Shown here one piece after another: positions 35,401-44,987 of a DNA stretch of 64,000 bases (within the stretch, counting starts at the first letter, position 1; each line of letters begins with the position of its first letter). Made by a program: the position numbers and the translations under genes. Source of the stretch: Comamonas testosteroni (lineage in GTDB: Bacteria > Pseudomonadota > Gammaproteobacteria > Burkholderiales > Burkholderiaceae_C). The DNA lies in contig CP044131.1 of the NCBI GenBank assembly GCA_008727115.1, positions 930,001 to 994,000 of the forward strand, written 5' to 3'. The notes below the pieces were generated by a model. That model saw only the letters and a program-made list of their open reading frames with translations, was not told where the DNA came from and did no database searches.

Positions 35401-37818
35401 ATGGAACAAGGCATGGGGCGATCTTTCAAAGCTGAGAGCAGGGGACGGAGCAGATTTCGGCTGCTCGTGATGACGGGCTTGTGGCTGGGCTTTGCGACAG
35501 CCAGCCATGCACTGCCGAGCTTTGACGAGGTACGCAGCGATCACCGCTCTTCCGAAACCTTGCTGCTGTCGCGCGAGGGAGAGGTTTTGCAGCGGCTGCG
35601 CACGGACAGCACGGTCAGGCGAGGCCCCTGGGTCGCTCTGGCAGATGTGTCGCCGGCCTTGCGCACCGCGCTGTTGCTCAGCGAGGACAAGCGCTTTTAT
35701 GAGCACAGTGGTGTGGACTGGACCGCTGTGACGGCAGCCGCATGGGGCAATCTCTGGAACACCCGTACCCGTGGTGCCAGCACCATCACCATGCAGCTTG
35801 CCGGTCTGCTTGATGGCGACTGGCGTCAGGGGCCGGGCGGTCGCAGCGTGGTGCAGAAGGTCGGGCAGGCGGTGGCAGCACAGGTGCTGGATAGACGCTG
35901 GCGCAAGGATCAGATCCTGGAGGCGTACCTGAACATGGTGCCGTTCCGGGGCGAGATTGTCGGCATTGATGCCCTGTCGCAAAGCCTTTATGGCAAGGCC
36001 GCTCATGGGCTGGATGCACGCGAGGCCGCCATTGCTGCGGCCCTGGTGAGGGCTCCCAATGCGTCAGTGGAGCGAGTGTCCCAGCGAGCTTGTGGTGTGT
36101 TGCAGGTCATGGCGCCCGAGGATGTGGCGGCCAGAGATTGCTCGGCCATGCAGCTCTATACCCAGAGCGTTTTGCAGCGCAGGCAATGGCAGCCGGTGGA
36201 GGGCATTGCGCCGCACTTTGCGCGGCGCTGGCTGGCTCTGACCCAGAACAAGGGACAGGAGCAGGTGCGCTCCACGCTGAGTGCACCGCTGCAGCGCTTT
36301 GCCGTGGATAGCCTGCAGCAGCATTTGCGGGAGCTGCAGGGGCGCAACGTGGAAGATGGTGCGCTGGTGGTACTGGACAACCGCAGCGGTGAAGTCCTGG
36401 CCTGGGTCGGTTCGTCGGGCACCTTGAGTCAGGCTGCCGAGGTGGATGGCGTCACCGCGCTGCGCCAGCCCGGCTCTACGCTCAAGCCATTCCTCTATGC
36501 TCAGGCCATCGCCGAAAAGCGGCTGACGGCCGCTTCGCTGATTGAGGATTCTTCGGCCCATATTCCGACCCAGAGCGGCCTCTATATTCCGCAGAACTAT
36601 GACCGGCGCTTCAAGGGCTGGGTATCTGCGCGCACGGCTTTGGCTTCATCGCTGAACGTGCCTGCCGTGCGCACACTGGTCATGGTCACACCCGATGCCT
36701 TCTTTGCACAGCTGCAAAGGCTGGGCATGCCGCTGCGCGAAAGCGGTGGTTACTATGGCTTCAGTCTGGCCCTGGGTAGCAGCGAGGTCGCCTTGCTCAA
36801 TCTCACCAATGCCTATCGGGCACTGGGTAATGGTGGTGAATACCGCCCCGTCAGCTGGGCCTTGCCGCAGACTGCCAGTCTCAAGGCCAGTGGCAGACCT
36901 GCCGAGGGCGTGGTGCAGGCGCTGGATCCAAGGGCCGCCTTCATCGTGGGCGACATTCTTTCGGACAATATGGCGCGCGCGCCGACCTTTGGCACGGACA
37001 GTGTGCTGGCCACGCGCTTCTGGACGGCGGTGAAAACAGGCACCAGCAAGGACATGCGTGACAACTGGGCCGTTGGCTGGTCCCAGCGCTACACCGTAGG
37101 CGTCTGGGTGGGCAATGCCGGTGGTGAAGCCATGCACTCTGTCAGCGGCACCAGCGGTGCAGCCCCCATCTGGGCCGAGGTCATGGGATTTTTGCATCGC
37201 AATCAATCGAGTCGAGCTCCCCAGCCTCCCGCTGGAGTGCTGCAGCAGCCGGTGCAGTTCGGTGCGCTGGCAAGCGGTGGAATGCCGATTGAAAGCGCGC
37301 GCAGCGAATGGTTTGTTCAAGGTACGCAGCAGTCGCTGTTTGCTATGGATCATATAGCTGCTTCGTCAGTTCAGGTGAGCGATTCAGGTCGAAAAGGCTT
37401 GAAAAACACGACAGCCAAGAATGCCGCAACTGCGCCCACCGCTGTGCGCATCTCCCGTCCTGCCAACGGCACCATCCTGGCGCTGGACCCGGACATTCCA
37501 CCGGACAGCCAGCGCGTGCAACTGGTGGCGCGCCAGGCGGGCATGGCTGGCGAGCAGGACTGGCGAGACAGCAGCCTGCGCTGGCGGTTGGTAACACGCC
37601 AATACTCTGCGCCAGCCGATAAAACCGCTCAGCCTGTCATGCGTGAAGTACAGCGAGAGCTGGGGCGCGGTAGTCAAGTGGGCTGGCTCCCCTGGCCGGG
37701 GCGCCACAAGCTGGAGCTGCTTGATGCCTCGGGCAAGCTGCTGGACAGCATCAGTCTTGAAGTGCGCGGTGCCGGTGCCCTGGTTGCAGGCCCTGAAGAC
37801 ATCAAGAAGAAACGATAG
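35401..37818 (+). CDS. pbpC: Penicillin-binding protein 1C (PbpC)
   Basis: Bifunctional class A-type PBP with a GT51 glycosyltransferase, a transpeptidase and the PbpC C-terminal domain. Start at 35401 gives 805 residues with one N-terminal membrane anchor (FRLLVMTGLWLGFATA). Met at 35413 is an alternative, and the frame is open to 35317. The GT51 part shows LSEDKRFYEHSGVD and TRGASTITMQL. Transpeptidase motifs are STLK (S359, K362), SLN in ASSLNVPA, and KTGT (K545). The tail ends in a BiPBP_C-like domain (RISRPANGTILALDPDIPP). Homologues are usually encoded beside a bacterial A2M, which here lies about 4.4 kb upstream. Confidence 0.92.
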   Translation: MEQGMGRSFKAESRGRSRFRLLVMTGLWLGFATASHALPSFDEVRSDHRSSETLLLSREGEVLQRLRTDSTVRRGPWVALADVSPALRTALLLSEDKRFYEHSGVDWTAVTAAAWGNLWNTRTRGASTITMQLAGLLDGDWRQGPGGRSVVQKVGQAVAAQVLDRRWRKDQILEAYLNMVPFRGEIVGIDALSQSLYGKAAHGLDAREAAIAAALVRAPNASVERVSQRACGVLQVMAPEDVAARDCSAMQLYTQSVLQRRQWQPVEGIAPHFARRWLALTQNKGQEQVRSTLSAPLQRFAVDSLQQHLRELQGRNVEDGALVVLDNRSGEVLAWVGSSGTLSQAAEVDGVTALRQPGSTLKPFLYAQAIAEKRLTAASLIEDSSAHIPTQSGLYIPQNYDRRFKGWVSARTALASSLNVPAVRTLVMVTPDAFFAQLQRLGMPLRESGGYYGFSLALGSSEVALLNLTNAYRALGNGGEYRPVSWALPQTASLKASGRPAEGVVQALDPRAAFIVGDILSDNMARAPTFGTDSVLATRFWTAVKTGTSKDMRDNWAVGWSQRYTVGVWVGNAGGEAMHSVSGTSGAAPIWAEVMGFLHRNQSSRAPQPPAGVLQQPVQFGALASGGMPIESARSEWFVQGTQQSLFAMDHIAASSVQVSDSGRKGLKNTTAKNAATAPTAVRISRPANGTILALDPDIPPDSQRVQLVARQAGMAGEQDWRDSSLRWRLVTRQYSAPADKTAQPVMREVQRELGRGSQVGWLPWPGRHKLELLDASGKLLDSISLEVRGAGALVAGPEDIKKKR

Positions 37819-37821
37819 ACA

Positions 37822-37879
37822 CGAAAGCATTGTTGCTTTCGGTCGGCAGCTTTGCGCCAGGGCATGGCGCAAAGCTGCC
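37822..37879. terminator. Two tandem hairpins between convergent pbpC and lldD
   Basis: CGAAAGC/GCTTTCG (37822-37841) and a perfect 14-bp stem GGCAGCTTTGCGCC/GGCGCAAAGCTGCC (37845-37879) fill the 73-bp gap. T-runs are poor, but the position and stem strength suggest bidirectional termination. Confidence 0.65.
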
Positions 37880-37891
37880 CAGCCTAGGTGG

Positions 37892-39025
37892 TCAGCGCAC
37901 CAGCAGATCGCCCGTGATCTCACTCACGTTCTTGACACTGGTTAGCGTCATGGCCACGCGCATTTCCTTCTCGAGCAGCTCCAGCAGGTTGCTTACTCCT
38001 GCCCCGCCTTCTGCTGCCAGGGCGTAGATGAAGGCGCGTCCGATCATGGTGCAGTCGGCGCCCAGGGCCAGCATGCGCACGATGTCCAGACCGTTGCGAA
38101 TGCCGGAGTCAGCCAGGATCTTGATCTGTCCTTTGACGGCATCGGCAATCGCTGGAAGCGCCCGTGCCGAGGAGAGGGCGCCATCGAGCTGACGACCCCC
38201 ATGGTTGGAGACGATGATGCCGTCGGCACCGAAACGTACGGCATCCTTGGCATCTTCGGGATCGAGGATGCCCTTGATGAGCATGGGCCCCTTCCAGAAG
38301 TCGCGAATCCACTCCAGATCCGACCAGGAGATCGAAGGATCGAAATTCGCACCCAGATAGCCCATGTAGTCTTCGAGGCTGACGTTCTTGCCCAGATAGG
38401 TGGAGATATTGCCCAGTGTGTGGGGACGGCCCAGCAAGCCGACATCTAAGGCCCACTGTGGGTGGGTGGCGGCCTGCAGATAGCGGCGCATGGCGGCGTT
38501 GGGGCCGCTCATGCCCGAGTGCGCATCCCGGTAGCGTGCGCCGGGCACGGGCATGTCCACGGTGAAGACTAGGGTGGAGACACCGGCGGCCTGAGCGCGC
38601 TCGAGCGCATTCTTCATGAAGCCCCGGTCCTTGAGCACATAGAGCTGAAACCACATGGGGCGGCCCAGCCTGGGGGCCACTTCTTCGATGGGGCAGACCG
38701 AGACGCTGGACATGGTGAAGGGAATGCCTTTTTTGTCGGCAGCCATGGCGGCCTGCACCTCGCCGCGGCGTGCATACATGCCGGTCAGGCCGACGGGGGA
38801 CAGCGCCACGGGAATCGAGAGCTTTTCGCCAAACAGCTCAATGCTGGTGTCCAGCTGGCTCATGTCCTTGAGTACGCGCTGGCGCAGGGCCACATCGGCG
38901 AGGTCATCAACGTTGCGGGCCAGCGTTTTTTCAGCGTAAGCACCACCGTCGATGTAGTGGAACAGAAAGGGCGGCAGGCGTTTTTGCGCGGCTGCGCGGT
39001 AGTCGGTGGTGGAGGAGATGATCAT
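37892..39025 (-). CDS. lldD: L-lactate dehydrogenase (quinone), FMN-dependent
   Basis: Membrane-associated flavoenzyme oxidising L-lactate to pyruvate with electron transfer to quinone. The 377-residue product closely follows E. coli LldD throughout: [20 protein letters not shown] at the start, [49 protein letters not shown], and the FMN/active-site segment [13 protein letters not shown] with the catalytic His. The start at 39025 matches the E. coli N-terminus. It is 7 bases downstream of lldR and the last gene of lldPRD. Confidence 0.96.
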   Translation of the reverse strand: MIISSTTDYRAAAQKRLPPFLFHYIDGGAYAEKTLARNVDDLADVALRQRVLKDMSQLDTSIELFGEKLSIPVALSPVGLTGMYARRGEVQAAMAADKKGIPFTMSSVSVCPIEEVAPRLGRPMWFQLYVLKDRGFMKNALERAQAAGVSTLVFTVDMPVPGARYRDAHSGMSGPNAAMRRYLQAATHPQWALDVGLLGRPHTLGNISTYLGKNVSLEDYMGYLGANFDPSISWSDLEWIRDFWKGPMLIKGILDPEDAKDAVRFGADGIIVSNHGGRQLDGALSSARALPAIADAVKGQIKILADSGIRNGLDIVRMLALGADCTMIGRAFIYALAAEGGAGVSNLLELLEKEMRVAMTLTSVKNVSEITGDLLVR

Positions 39026-39032
39026 GGCAAGG

Positions 39033-39782
39033 TCACCGGGTAGATGAAAGGCGGTCGAGGCGTCTGATGCGGGCCGCATCGGCATCGGCATCGGCCAGTT
39101 TTTCGTGCACGAAATCAAGGTGCTCAATGATCAGGGCACGGGCTTGCTCTGGCTGGCCTGTCACTACGGCTTGCATGAGGTCGTGGTGTTGCTGTGTCAG
39201 CCGTTCAAGCACTTTGGGATCGTTGTGCTCAAACATGACGCGGCGGTTCTGGGACACGGTGTTGAGCACCATCTCGAAAAGGCCGCGCATGATCTGCACG
39301 ATGACGACGTTGTGTGATGCCTCGGCGATGGCCAGATGAAACCGGGCATCGGCGCGCGAGGAGTTTTCGGCGTCGTTGCGCTGCTGGTGATGCAGCATTT
39401 CATCGAAGCAGCGACGGATGTTGTCGCGGTCTTTGGCGGTGGCACGCTGCGCAGCCAGCTTGGCGGTGCTCAGCTCCAGAGCCTGACGGGTTTCCAGTAC
39501 ATCGAGGCGGTACTGAGGGTCGTCCTGCATCAGCAAAGCGAGCGGCGCCATGGCTTGCTCGCTCCATTGAGGCACTTTGGCGCAGACAAAGGTGCCAGCG
39601 CCGACACGGCTTTCCAGCAAGCCCCGGCTGGAGAGCTGCTGAATCGCTTCGCGTACTGCGACACGCGAAACCCCTAGCTCCGTCGCTAGTTGGCGCTCGG
39701 CGGGGAGGCGTTGGCCGGGTTGCAGCTGCCTTTGCCTCACCAGCTCATGGAGCTGCTCGGCGACTTGATCAGAGAGACGCAT
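39033..39782 (-). CDS. lldR: GntR/FadR-family regulator of lactate utilisation
   Basis: Transcription regulator of 249 residues. The N-terminal winged helix (about residues 5-70) includes [25 protein letters not shown] and RVGAGTFV. The C-terminal FCD ligand domain includes [18 protein letters not shown] and [14 protein letters not shown] (metal-site D and H). By position within lldP-lldR-lldD it is LldR, which derepresses the locus when L-lactate binds. Two matching operators lie upstream of lldP. The start at 39782 agrees with homologue length. Confidence 0.9.
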   Translation of the reverse strand: MRLSDQVAEQLHELVRQRQLQPGQRLPAERQLATELGVSRVAVREAIQQLSSRGLLESRVGAGTFVCAKVPQWSEQAMAPLALLMQDDPQYRLDVLETRQALELSTAKLAAQRATAKDRDNIRRCFDEMLHHQQRNDAENSSRADARFHLAIAEASHNVVIVQIMRGLFEMVLNTVSQNRRVMFEHNDPKVLERLTQQHHDLMQAVVTGQPEQARALIIEHLDFVHEKLADADADAARIRRLDRLSSTR

Positions 39783-39811
39783 AAAGTGGGGTGTCCACAG
39801 ATTCTGTGGCA

Positions 39812-39859
39812 ACTGCCCCGGCGGGCCTGGCTGCTTCAGCCTGGCCACACCGGGGCAGT
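39812..39859 (-). promoter_or_regulatory. Long hairpin in the lldP-lldR gap
   Basis: ACTGCCCCGG (39812-39821) and CCGGGGCAGT (39850-39859) pair perfectly, with an inner GGCC/GGCC stem. It starts inside the 89-bp spacer downstream of the lldP stop. It may protect or partly terminate the lldP message so that regulator and enzyme are made at a different ratio. Confidence 0.5.
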
Positions 39860-39871
39860 GAGGGAGGAGGT

Positions 39872-41641
39872 TCAGGAGGCAGTGACCAGAGGCTTGCCCT
39901 TGGATGCCGACAGAACGGTCAACACCAGAATCAGCCATCCCAGCGCAGCGCCCCACCACAGCATATTGCCGGAGATGAGCGCCTGGCCGATCAGGCCTGC
40001 CTGGATGCAGTAGTAAGCCATAGGCATCAGTGTCTTGCGAATGACCTCACCTTCGCGGTTCATCAAGCCCACCACCGCGCCTGCGGCGACCACATTGTGT
40101 ACGCAGATCATGTTGCCTGCAGCGCCGCCGACAGCCTGCAGTGCTACCACGACGGCGGACTGGTCAAGGTTCAGACCGATCTGCTGCGCCGTGGAGAACT
40201 GGAAGTACGAGAACATCATGTTGCTGACGGTGTTGGAGCCGGCAATGAAGGCACCGAGACTGCCGACCCAGGGGGAGACGTTGGGCCATGTACCACCAGC
40301 CACGGCTGCGGCACCTTGCGCCAGCACCAGAGGCATGCTCAGCATTGAACCATCGGCAGAAGCCGAGTTGATGAACACCTGCACCATGGGCACGGCCAGC
40401 AACAGCGCAGGGGCTGCTTCGGTCATGGTGTGAGCCGATGACTTCACCGCACGACCATACTGGCCTTGCTTCATGCTGAAGATGAAGATACAGGCCAGCG
40501 AAGCCAGAATCAGGATGAAACCCGGAGAGAACAGGAACTGGGCGGATGGCGAGATGCTGGTGCCGAACAGGGCCGGAATCTTGAGCGTGGTCATTGGGCC
40601 GGTCAGGAAGGCCTTGAGCGGAGCAATGGTGCGGGTGAGGATCAGCAGGGCGACAACCAGCACATAGGGCGAGAAGGCGCGCAGCACGGAGAACTTGGGT
40701 GCGCTGCTGTCTGCGTCGCTGGCGTCATCCGCAAGTGTGCCGACCCACTTCTTTTCCCAGCTGGCGCGGGGAGGAAAGTCAAAGCTTTGCTTGGGAACCA
40801 GAAAGCCTTTTTTCGCAGCGCCGATGACGATCACCAGACCGATCAGGGCACCGACCATCGACGGAAACTCCGGACCCAGGGTGCGGGCGATCAGGTAATA
40901 GGGCACCGTGAATGCCAGGCCTGCGAACAGAGCGAACTTCCAAGCCTTCAGACCTTCGGTGAAGGATTGTCGGGCACCGAAAAAGCGTGTCAGCATGCCG
41001 CACAGAATCAGCGGAATGGCAAAGCCGACGATGGCGTGAATCAAGGCCACATTGCTGACGATCTGCAGCAGGTAGTCCATGGGCTGCATGGGGGCGATGA
41101 GCTGCGCAATATCCGCCTTGTTGTCGATGCCGGAGCGCACACCCACCAGCATGGGCGTGCCTACGGCGCCAAAGGACACGGGGGTGGACTGGATCACCAG
41201 CACCGACATCACTGCCGCCATGGCGGGAAAGCCCAGAGCCAGCAGCAAAGGAGCACCCACAGCGGATGGTGTGCCGAAGCCGGAGGAGCCTTCAATCAGT
41301 GAGCCAAACAGCCAGGCCACGATGATGGCCTGCACGCGGCGGTCGGGGGAGATGTCCATGAAGCCCTGGCGTATTGCCCGCAGCGCGCCGCTTTCCTTGA
41401 GCGTGTTGAGCAGCAGCACTGCGCCGAACACGATGAACAGCAAGGTGATGGCTGTGACGATGCCGTTGACCGTGGCGGCCGCCACCACGGCGCCGGGTGC
41501 TTTCCAGACGAACAGCGCCAGCAGGGCTGTGACTATGTAGGCAGAGCTCATGGAGAGCTTGGCAGATCGCCCAAGCACCACCATCAAGAGAAAGATCACC
41601 GCGATGGGGGTCAGGGCTAAAAGCGTTTGTCCAAGATTCAT
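39872..41641 (-). CDS. lldP: L-lactate permease
   Basis: Lactate:H+ symporter of the LctP family, 589 residues with about 13-14 membrane helices. Family segments include [35 protein letters not shown] and [21 protein letters not shown]. The start at 41641 follows GGGGAGA on the minus strand. An upstream ATG at 41677 lacks a site. It is the first gene of lldPRD, reading away from a divergent hydroxy-acid dehydrogenase. Confidence 0.93.
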   Translation of the reverse strand: MNLGQTLLALTPIAVIFLLMVVLGRSAKLSMSSAYIVTALLALFVWKAPGAVVAAATVNGIVTAITLLFIVFGAVLLLNTLKESGALRAIRQGFMDISPDRRVQAIIVAWLFGSLIEGSSGFGTPSAVGAPLLLALGFPAMAAVMSVLVIQSTPVSFGAVGTPMLVGVRSGIDNKADIAQLIAPMQPMDYLLQIVSNVALIHAIVGFAIPLILCGMLTRFFGARQSFTEGLKAWKFALFAGLAFTVPYYLIARTLGPEFPSMVGALIGLVIVIGAAKKGFLVPKQSFDFPPRASWEKKWVGTLADDASDADSSAPKFSVLRAFSPYVLVVALLILTRTIAPLKAFLTGPMTTLKIPALFGTSISPSAQFLFSPGFILILASLACIFIFSMKQGQYGRAVKSSAHTMTEAAPALLLAVPMVQVFINSASADGSMLSMPLVLAQGAAAVAGGTWPNVSPWVGSLGAFIAGSNTVSNMMFSYFQFSTAQQIGLNLDQSAVVVALQAVGGAAGNMICVHNVVAAGAVVGLMNREGEVIRKTLMPMAYYCIQAGLIGQALISGNMLWWGAALGWLILVLTVLSASKGKPLVTAS

Positions 41642-41714
41642 GCGCAATGTCTCCCCAAATGTCACAGGCTTTGACATGGCACGTCAGGCACATGGCAAGT
41701 CTGAGTCTGTTTTA

Positions 41715-41729
41715 ATTGGTATGACCAAT
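41715..41729. promoter_or_regulatory. LldR-type operator 1
   Basis: ATTGGTATGACCAAT is a perfect 6+3+6 palindrome of the TNGTnnnACNA form bound by FadR-subfamily GntR regulators. It lies 74 bp upstream of the lldP start. The second site is centred 95 bp away. Confidence 0.75.
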
Positions 41730-41810
41730 AAGTTTGTAAAAATGATTGTGGATTGTAGAAATGTCTTCAAACAAGTCATTCCATGGTTTTCCCTTGAGTT
41801 TTGAAATTAA

Positions 41811-41823
41811 TTGGTAATACCAG
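41811..41823. promoter_or_regulatory. LldR-type operator 2
   Basis: TTGGTAATACCAG matches the same half-sites with one mismatch at the edge. It lies 94 bp upstream of the divergent hydroxy-acid dehydrogenase start. Paired sites flanking divergent promoters would allow control of both directions. Confidence 0.7.
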
Positions 41824-41916
41824 TTTGGGTGTTTTCTTGAGATCAACCGATATTGGAGAGGCAGTTTTTCTGCCGGAAAGCGTTAACTTGGCCTCGGTTC
41901 TGAGGACAATGCGCTG

Positions 41917-43095
41917 ATGAGCGATCTTTCCAAAATCACCTGTATCGAAGACCTGCGCGTAGTGGCCAAGCGCCGTGTGCCGCGCATGTTTTATGACTAT
42001 GCAGATTCGGGCTCCTACACCCAGGGCACCTATCAGTCCAACGAGGGCGACTTCCAGAAAATCAAGCTGCGCCAGCGTGTGGCGGTGAATATGGAGGGGC
42101 GCAGCACACGCAGCACCATGATTGGTGAGGATGTGAGCATGCCGGTGGCCATCGCACCTACAGGGCTGACCGGCATGCAGCATGCCGATGGTGAAATCCT
42201 GGGCGCCAAGGCTGCGAAGGCGTTTGGCATTCCGTTCACGCTGTCCACCATGAGCATCTGCTCGCTAGAAGACATTGCCGAGCACACGCAGCAGCACCCC
42301 TTCTGGTTTCAGCTCTATGTGATGCGCGACAAGGCCTTCATGGAGCGCCTGATCAACCGCGCCAAGGCGGCCAACTGCTCGGCGCTGGTGGTGACGCTGG
42401 ACCTGCAGATCCTCGGTCAGCGTCACAAGGACATCAAGAACGGACTGTCCACACCGCCCAAGCCCACGATTGCCAACCTCATCAATCTGGCGACCAAGCC
42501 GCACTGGTGCATGGGCATGCTGGGTACCAAGCGACGCACTTTCGGCAACATCGTCGGTCATGTGGACGGTGTGGGTGATGTGTCTTCGCTGTCGTCGTGG
42601 ACGGCTGATCAGTTCGACCCTACGCTGAACTGGAGCGATGTGGAATGGATCAAAAAGCTCTGGGGCGGCAAGATCATTCTCAAGGGCGTGATGGATGCCG
42701 AAGACGCCAGACTGGCTGCGCAAAGCGGAGCGGACGCACTGGTGGTCAGCAACCATGGTGGTCGCCAGCTGGACGGCGCGCCTTCATCGATTGAGGCGCT
42801 GCCTTCGATTGCCGAGGCCGCCGGCAAGGACATCGAAGTCTGGATGGATGGCGGTATTCGCAGCGGTCAGGACGTGCTCAAGGCCCGTGCGCTGGGTGCG
42901 CAGGGAACGATGATCGGTCGCAGCTTTCTCTATGGCCTCGGCGCCTATGGCCAGCAAGGCGTGACCAAGGCGCTGCAGATCATCCACAAGGAACTGGACA
43001 CCACCATGGCTTTCTGCGGTCACACCAATATCAACAACGTTGGCAAAGAAATTTTGCTGCCCGGCACTTACCCCAAGCCATTCGAGCAGAACTAA
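41917..43095 (+). CDS. FMN-dependent alpha-hydroxy-acid dehydrogenase, second copy
   Basis: A 392-residue FMN enzyme of the lactate/glycolate/mandelate oxidase family, clearly diverged from the lldD product. It has the family elements RMFYDYADSGSYT, VAIAPTGLTG, STMSICSLEDIAE, FWFQLYVMRDKAF and the catalytic-loop motif [12 protein letters not shown]. The substrate may be L-lactate or another 2-hydroxy acid. TGAGGA precedes the ATG. It is divergent from lldPRD, with two LldR-type operators in the shared 275-bp region, so induction by lactate is the simplest reading. Confidence 0.88.
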   Translation: MSDLSKITCIEDLRVVAKRRVPRMFYDYADSGSYTQGTYQSNEGDFQKIKLRQRVAVNMEGRSTRSTMIGEDVSMPVAIAPTGLTGMQHADGEILGAKAAKAFGIPFTLSTMSICSLEDIAEHTQQHPFWFQLYVMRDKAFMERLINRAKAANCSALVVTLDLQILGQRHKDIKNGLSTPPKPTIANLINLATKPHWCMGMLGTKRRTFGNIVGHVDGVGDVSSLSSWTADQFDPTLNWSDVEWIKKLWGGKIILKGVMDAEDARLAAQSGADALVVSNHGGRQLDGAPSSIEALPSIAEAAGKDIEVWMDGGIRSGQDVLKARALGAQGTMIGRSFLYGLGAYGQQGVTKALQIIHKELDTTMAFCGHTNINNVGKEILLPGTYPKPFEQN

Positions 43096-43166
43096 GCTCT
43101 TTTAGAGCGTGTGCACGCATCTCTACGATGCTGTGTCGAGGAGACGGTAAGCACGCTCTAAAGAGC
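43096..43166. repeat. Imperfect inverted repeat after the hydroxy-acid dehydrogenase gene
   Basis: The arm at 43096-43113 (GCTCTTTTAGAGCGTGTG) pairs with the arm at 43151-43166 (GCACGCTCTAAAGAGC), leaving a loop of about 37 bases. It immediately precedes the true terminator. It might be a small non-autonomous element or part of the 3' UTR. Confidence 0.5.
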
Positions 43167-43175
43167 AAGACAAAT

Positions 43176-43211
43176 AAAAAAGGTCAGCCCTTTGCGGGGC
43201 TGACCTTTTTT
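43176..43211. terminator. Bidirectional intrinsic terminator
   Basis: A-run, GGTCAGCCC, loop, GGGCTGACC and a T-run lie between the convergent hydroxy-acid dehydrogenase gene and nhaA. Confidence 0.9.
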
Positions 43212-43240
43212 GTGAACGAGCTTTGTAGAGCTAATGCGCT

Positions 43241-44632
43241 TTATTCAAGGCGCTTGCGCATGGCAAAGCCATAGCTCAGGCCGAGCACGGCCGCAATCGC
43301 CGAAGCGGCCAGAATGCCCAGCTTGGCAGCGCCCAGCAAGATGGGGTCTTCGAAGGCCAGGCCGCCCACGAAGATGGACATGGTAAAGCCGATACCTGCG
43401 AGCAGGCCCACCAGCAAAACACCGCGCCAGTTCAGGCCTTCGGGCAGGCTGCACAGCCCGCTCTTGACGGCCAGCCAGGTGCAGATGAATACGCCCAGTG
43501 GCTTGCCCAGCACCAGCGCCAGAACCACGGCCAATGCCGTAGCCTGAGGTGCAGAGGCACTCAGGTCAATGCCCGAGAACTGCACGCCCGCATTGGCCAG
43601 CGCAAAGATGGGCATGACGCCAAAAGCCACCCAGGGATGAAGAATCATGGGTAGGCGCAGCGCCGGAGGCAGCATGTCGCGCTGTGCCAGCTGGGCTGTG
43701 CGCAGATCGCTGAGCAGGTGCTGAGGGTCGGGCTCAGGGGTCAGCATTTGCTCGCTGGCCTTGCGCATGGCCGTCTGTGCAGTCATCAGCGGTGGAACGG
43801 GAGAAGGGCGCACAAACACGGGCGTCATCAGGCCCAGAACCACACCGGCGAGGGTGGGGTGAGCTCCGGTCTTGAGCAGGCCAAACCACAAGATGGCACC
43901 GGGCAGCACATACAGGGGAGCGGCGGCAATGCCCATGCGGTTGAACAGCAGCACCAGCAGCACACCGGCGCCGGCAATCACAAAGCCCATGGCCTGCAGG
44001 CCGCCCGAGTAGAAGAAGGCAATGATGAGCACGGCCACGATGTCATCGATGATGGCCAGGGCCAGGAGGAAGATGCGCAGTGCACCCGGAATATTGCGGC
44101 CCAGCAGGGCCAGCACACCCACGGCAAAAGCAATGTCGGTGGCGGTGGGAATGGCCCAGCCGTTGAGCAGCGTCTTGTCGCTGCCCACCAGTGCCACATA
44201 GATGAGTGCGGGAACCACGACACCGCCAATGGCGGCAATCAGCGGCAGGCTGGCCTGACGAAGGCTGGCCAGCGCACCGTTGTGCAGCTCGCGGCGGATT
44301 TCCATGCCCACGACCAGAAAGAAGATGGTCATCAGCACGTCGTTGACGATGAAGTGCAAATCGGTGCTAAAGCTCCAGGGCCCCAGCGTCATGGCCACAG
44401 GCGCATGCCACAGGTCGAAGTAGCTCTGGGCCGAGCCGGAATTGGCCCAGACCAAAGCGACGGCCGCAGCCAGCATGAGCACCATGCCGGCAAAGGACTC
44501 GATATGCAGCAGGTGGGTGATCTGGGATTGCACGCGCTCCGTCATGGACTGCAGCGCGGGAATGCGGGGGGAGGCGGGAGATGCCGGTGAGACAGCGGGC
44601 GCAGGGGCCTGCACAATTTTTTGTGGGTCCAT
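43241..44632 (-). CDS. nhaA: Na+/H+ antiporter NhaA
   Basis: Inner-membrane sodium/proton antiporter of 463 residues, 12 helices. The ion-binding aspartates are present as D196-D197 in LAIIDDIVAVLI, and D166 in PTATDIAFA matches E. coli D133. VVGMEIRRELHNG is also conserved. It is longer than E. coli NhaA (388) because of a Pro/Ala-rich N-terminal extension (about 35 residues) and a longer hydrophilic loop near residues 285-335 (TAQTAMRKASEQM onward). Confidence 0.93.
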   Translation of the reverse strand: MDPQKIVQAPAPAVSPASPASPRIPALQSMTERVQSQITHLLHIESFAGMVLMLAAAVALVWANSGSAQSYFDLWHAPVAMTLGPWSFSTDLHFIVNDVLMTIFFLVVGMEIRRELHNGALASLRQASLPLIAAIGGVVVPALIYVALVGSDKTLLNGWAIPTATDIAFAVGVLALLGRNIPGALRIFLLALAIIDDIVAVLIIAFFYSGGLQAMGFVIAGAGVLLVLLFNRMGIAAAPLYVLPGAILWFGLLKTGAHPTLAGVVLGLMTPVFVRPSPVPPLMTAQTAMRKASEQMLTPEPDPQHLLSDLRTAQLAQRDMLPPALRLPMILHPWVAFGVMPIFALANAGVQFSGIDLSASAPQATALAVVLALVLGKPLGVFICTWLAVKSGLCSLPEGLNWRGVLLVGLLAGIGFTMSIFVGGLAFEDPILLGAAKLGILAASAIAAVLGLSYGFAMRKRLE

Positions 44633-44987
44633 GTGTCGATTCAGGTGGAGTGGGTCGCTGCATGACGATAAGCGAGCCGGCCGAGGTCAGACCTCAGACA
44701 TAGCTTGCAAATTGCGTGCGACCAGCGCGCAGGCGGCCCGACCTGCGCAAGAACATTCACCTGCCATCGCCACCTTGTGTGACGGGCACCCATCGAAAAT
44801 TGTAGCGAACTGTGCTTTACAGGTGCTGATTTGAGGGGAATTACTCGATATCCGGCTATCGCCAGCCAGCGCAGAGCCCTTCGTGCATGGCGTCACCTCC
44901 GCTCAAGCGGGCTTGCTGCACCAATGGCGTCAGCGGCGGTTGCGGCGCAGAGCTATGCTCGCGCGATTGCTGAAAAAGAAGGTGTGT
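44633..44987. other. 355-bp divergent gap between nhaA and an EamA gene
   Basis: No gene is evident. A perfect palindrome GAGGTC-A-GACCTC lies at 44683-44695, 51 bp upstream of nhaA, and could be an operator. The region should hold both divergent promoters, though none could be assigned by eye. Confidence 0.5.
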
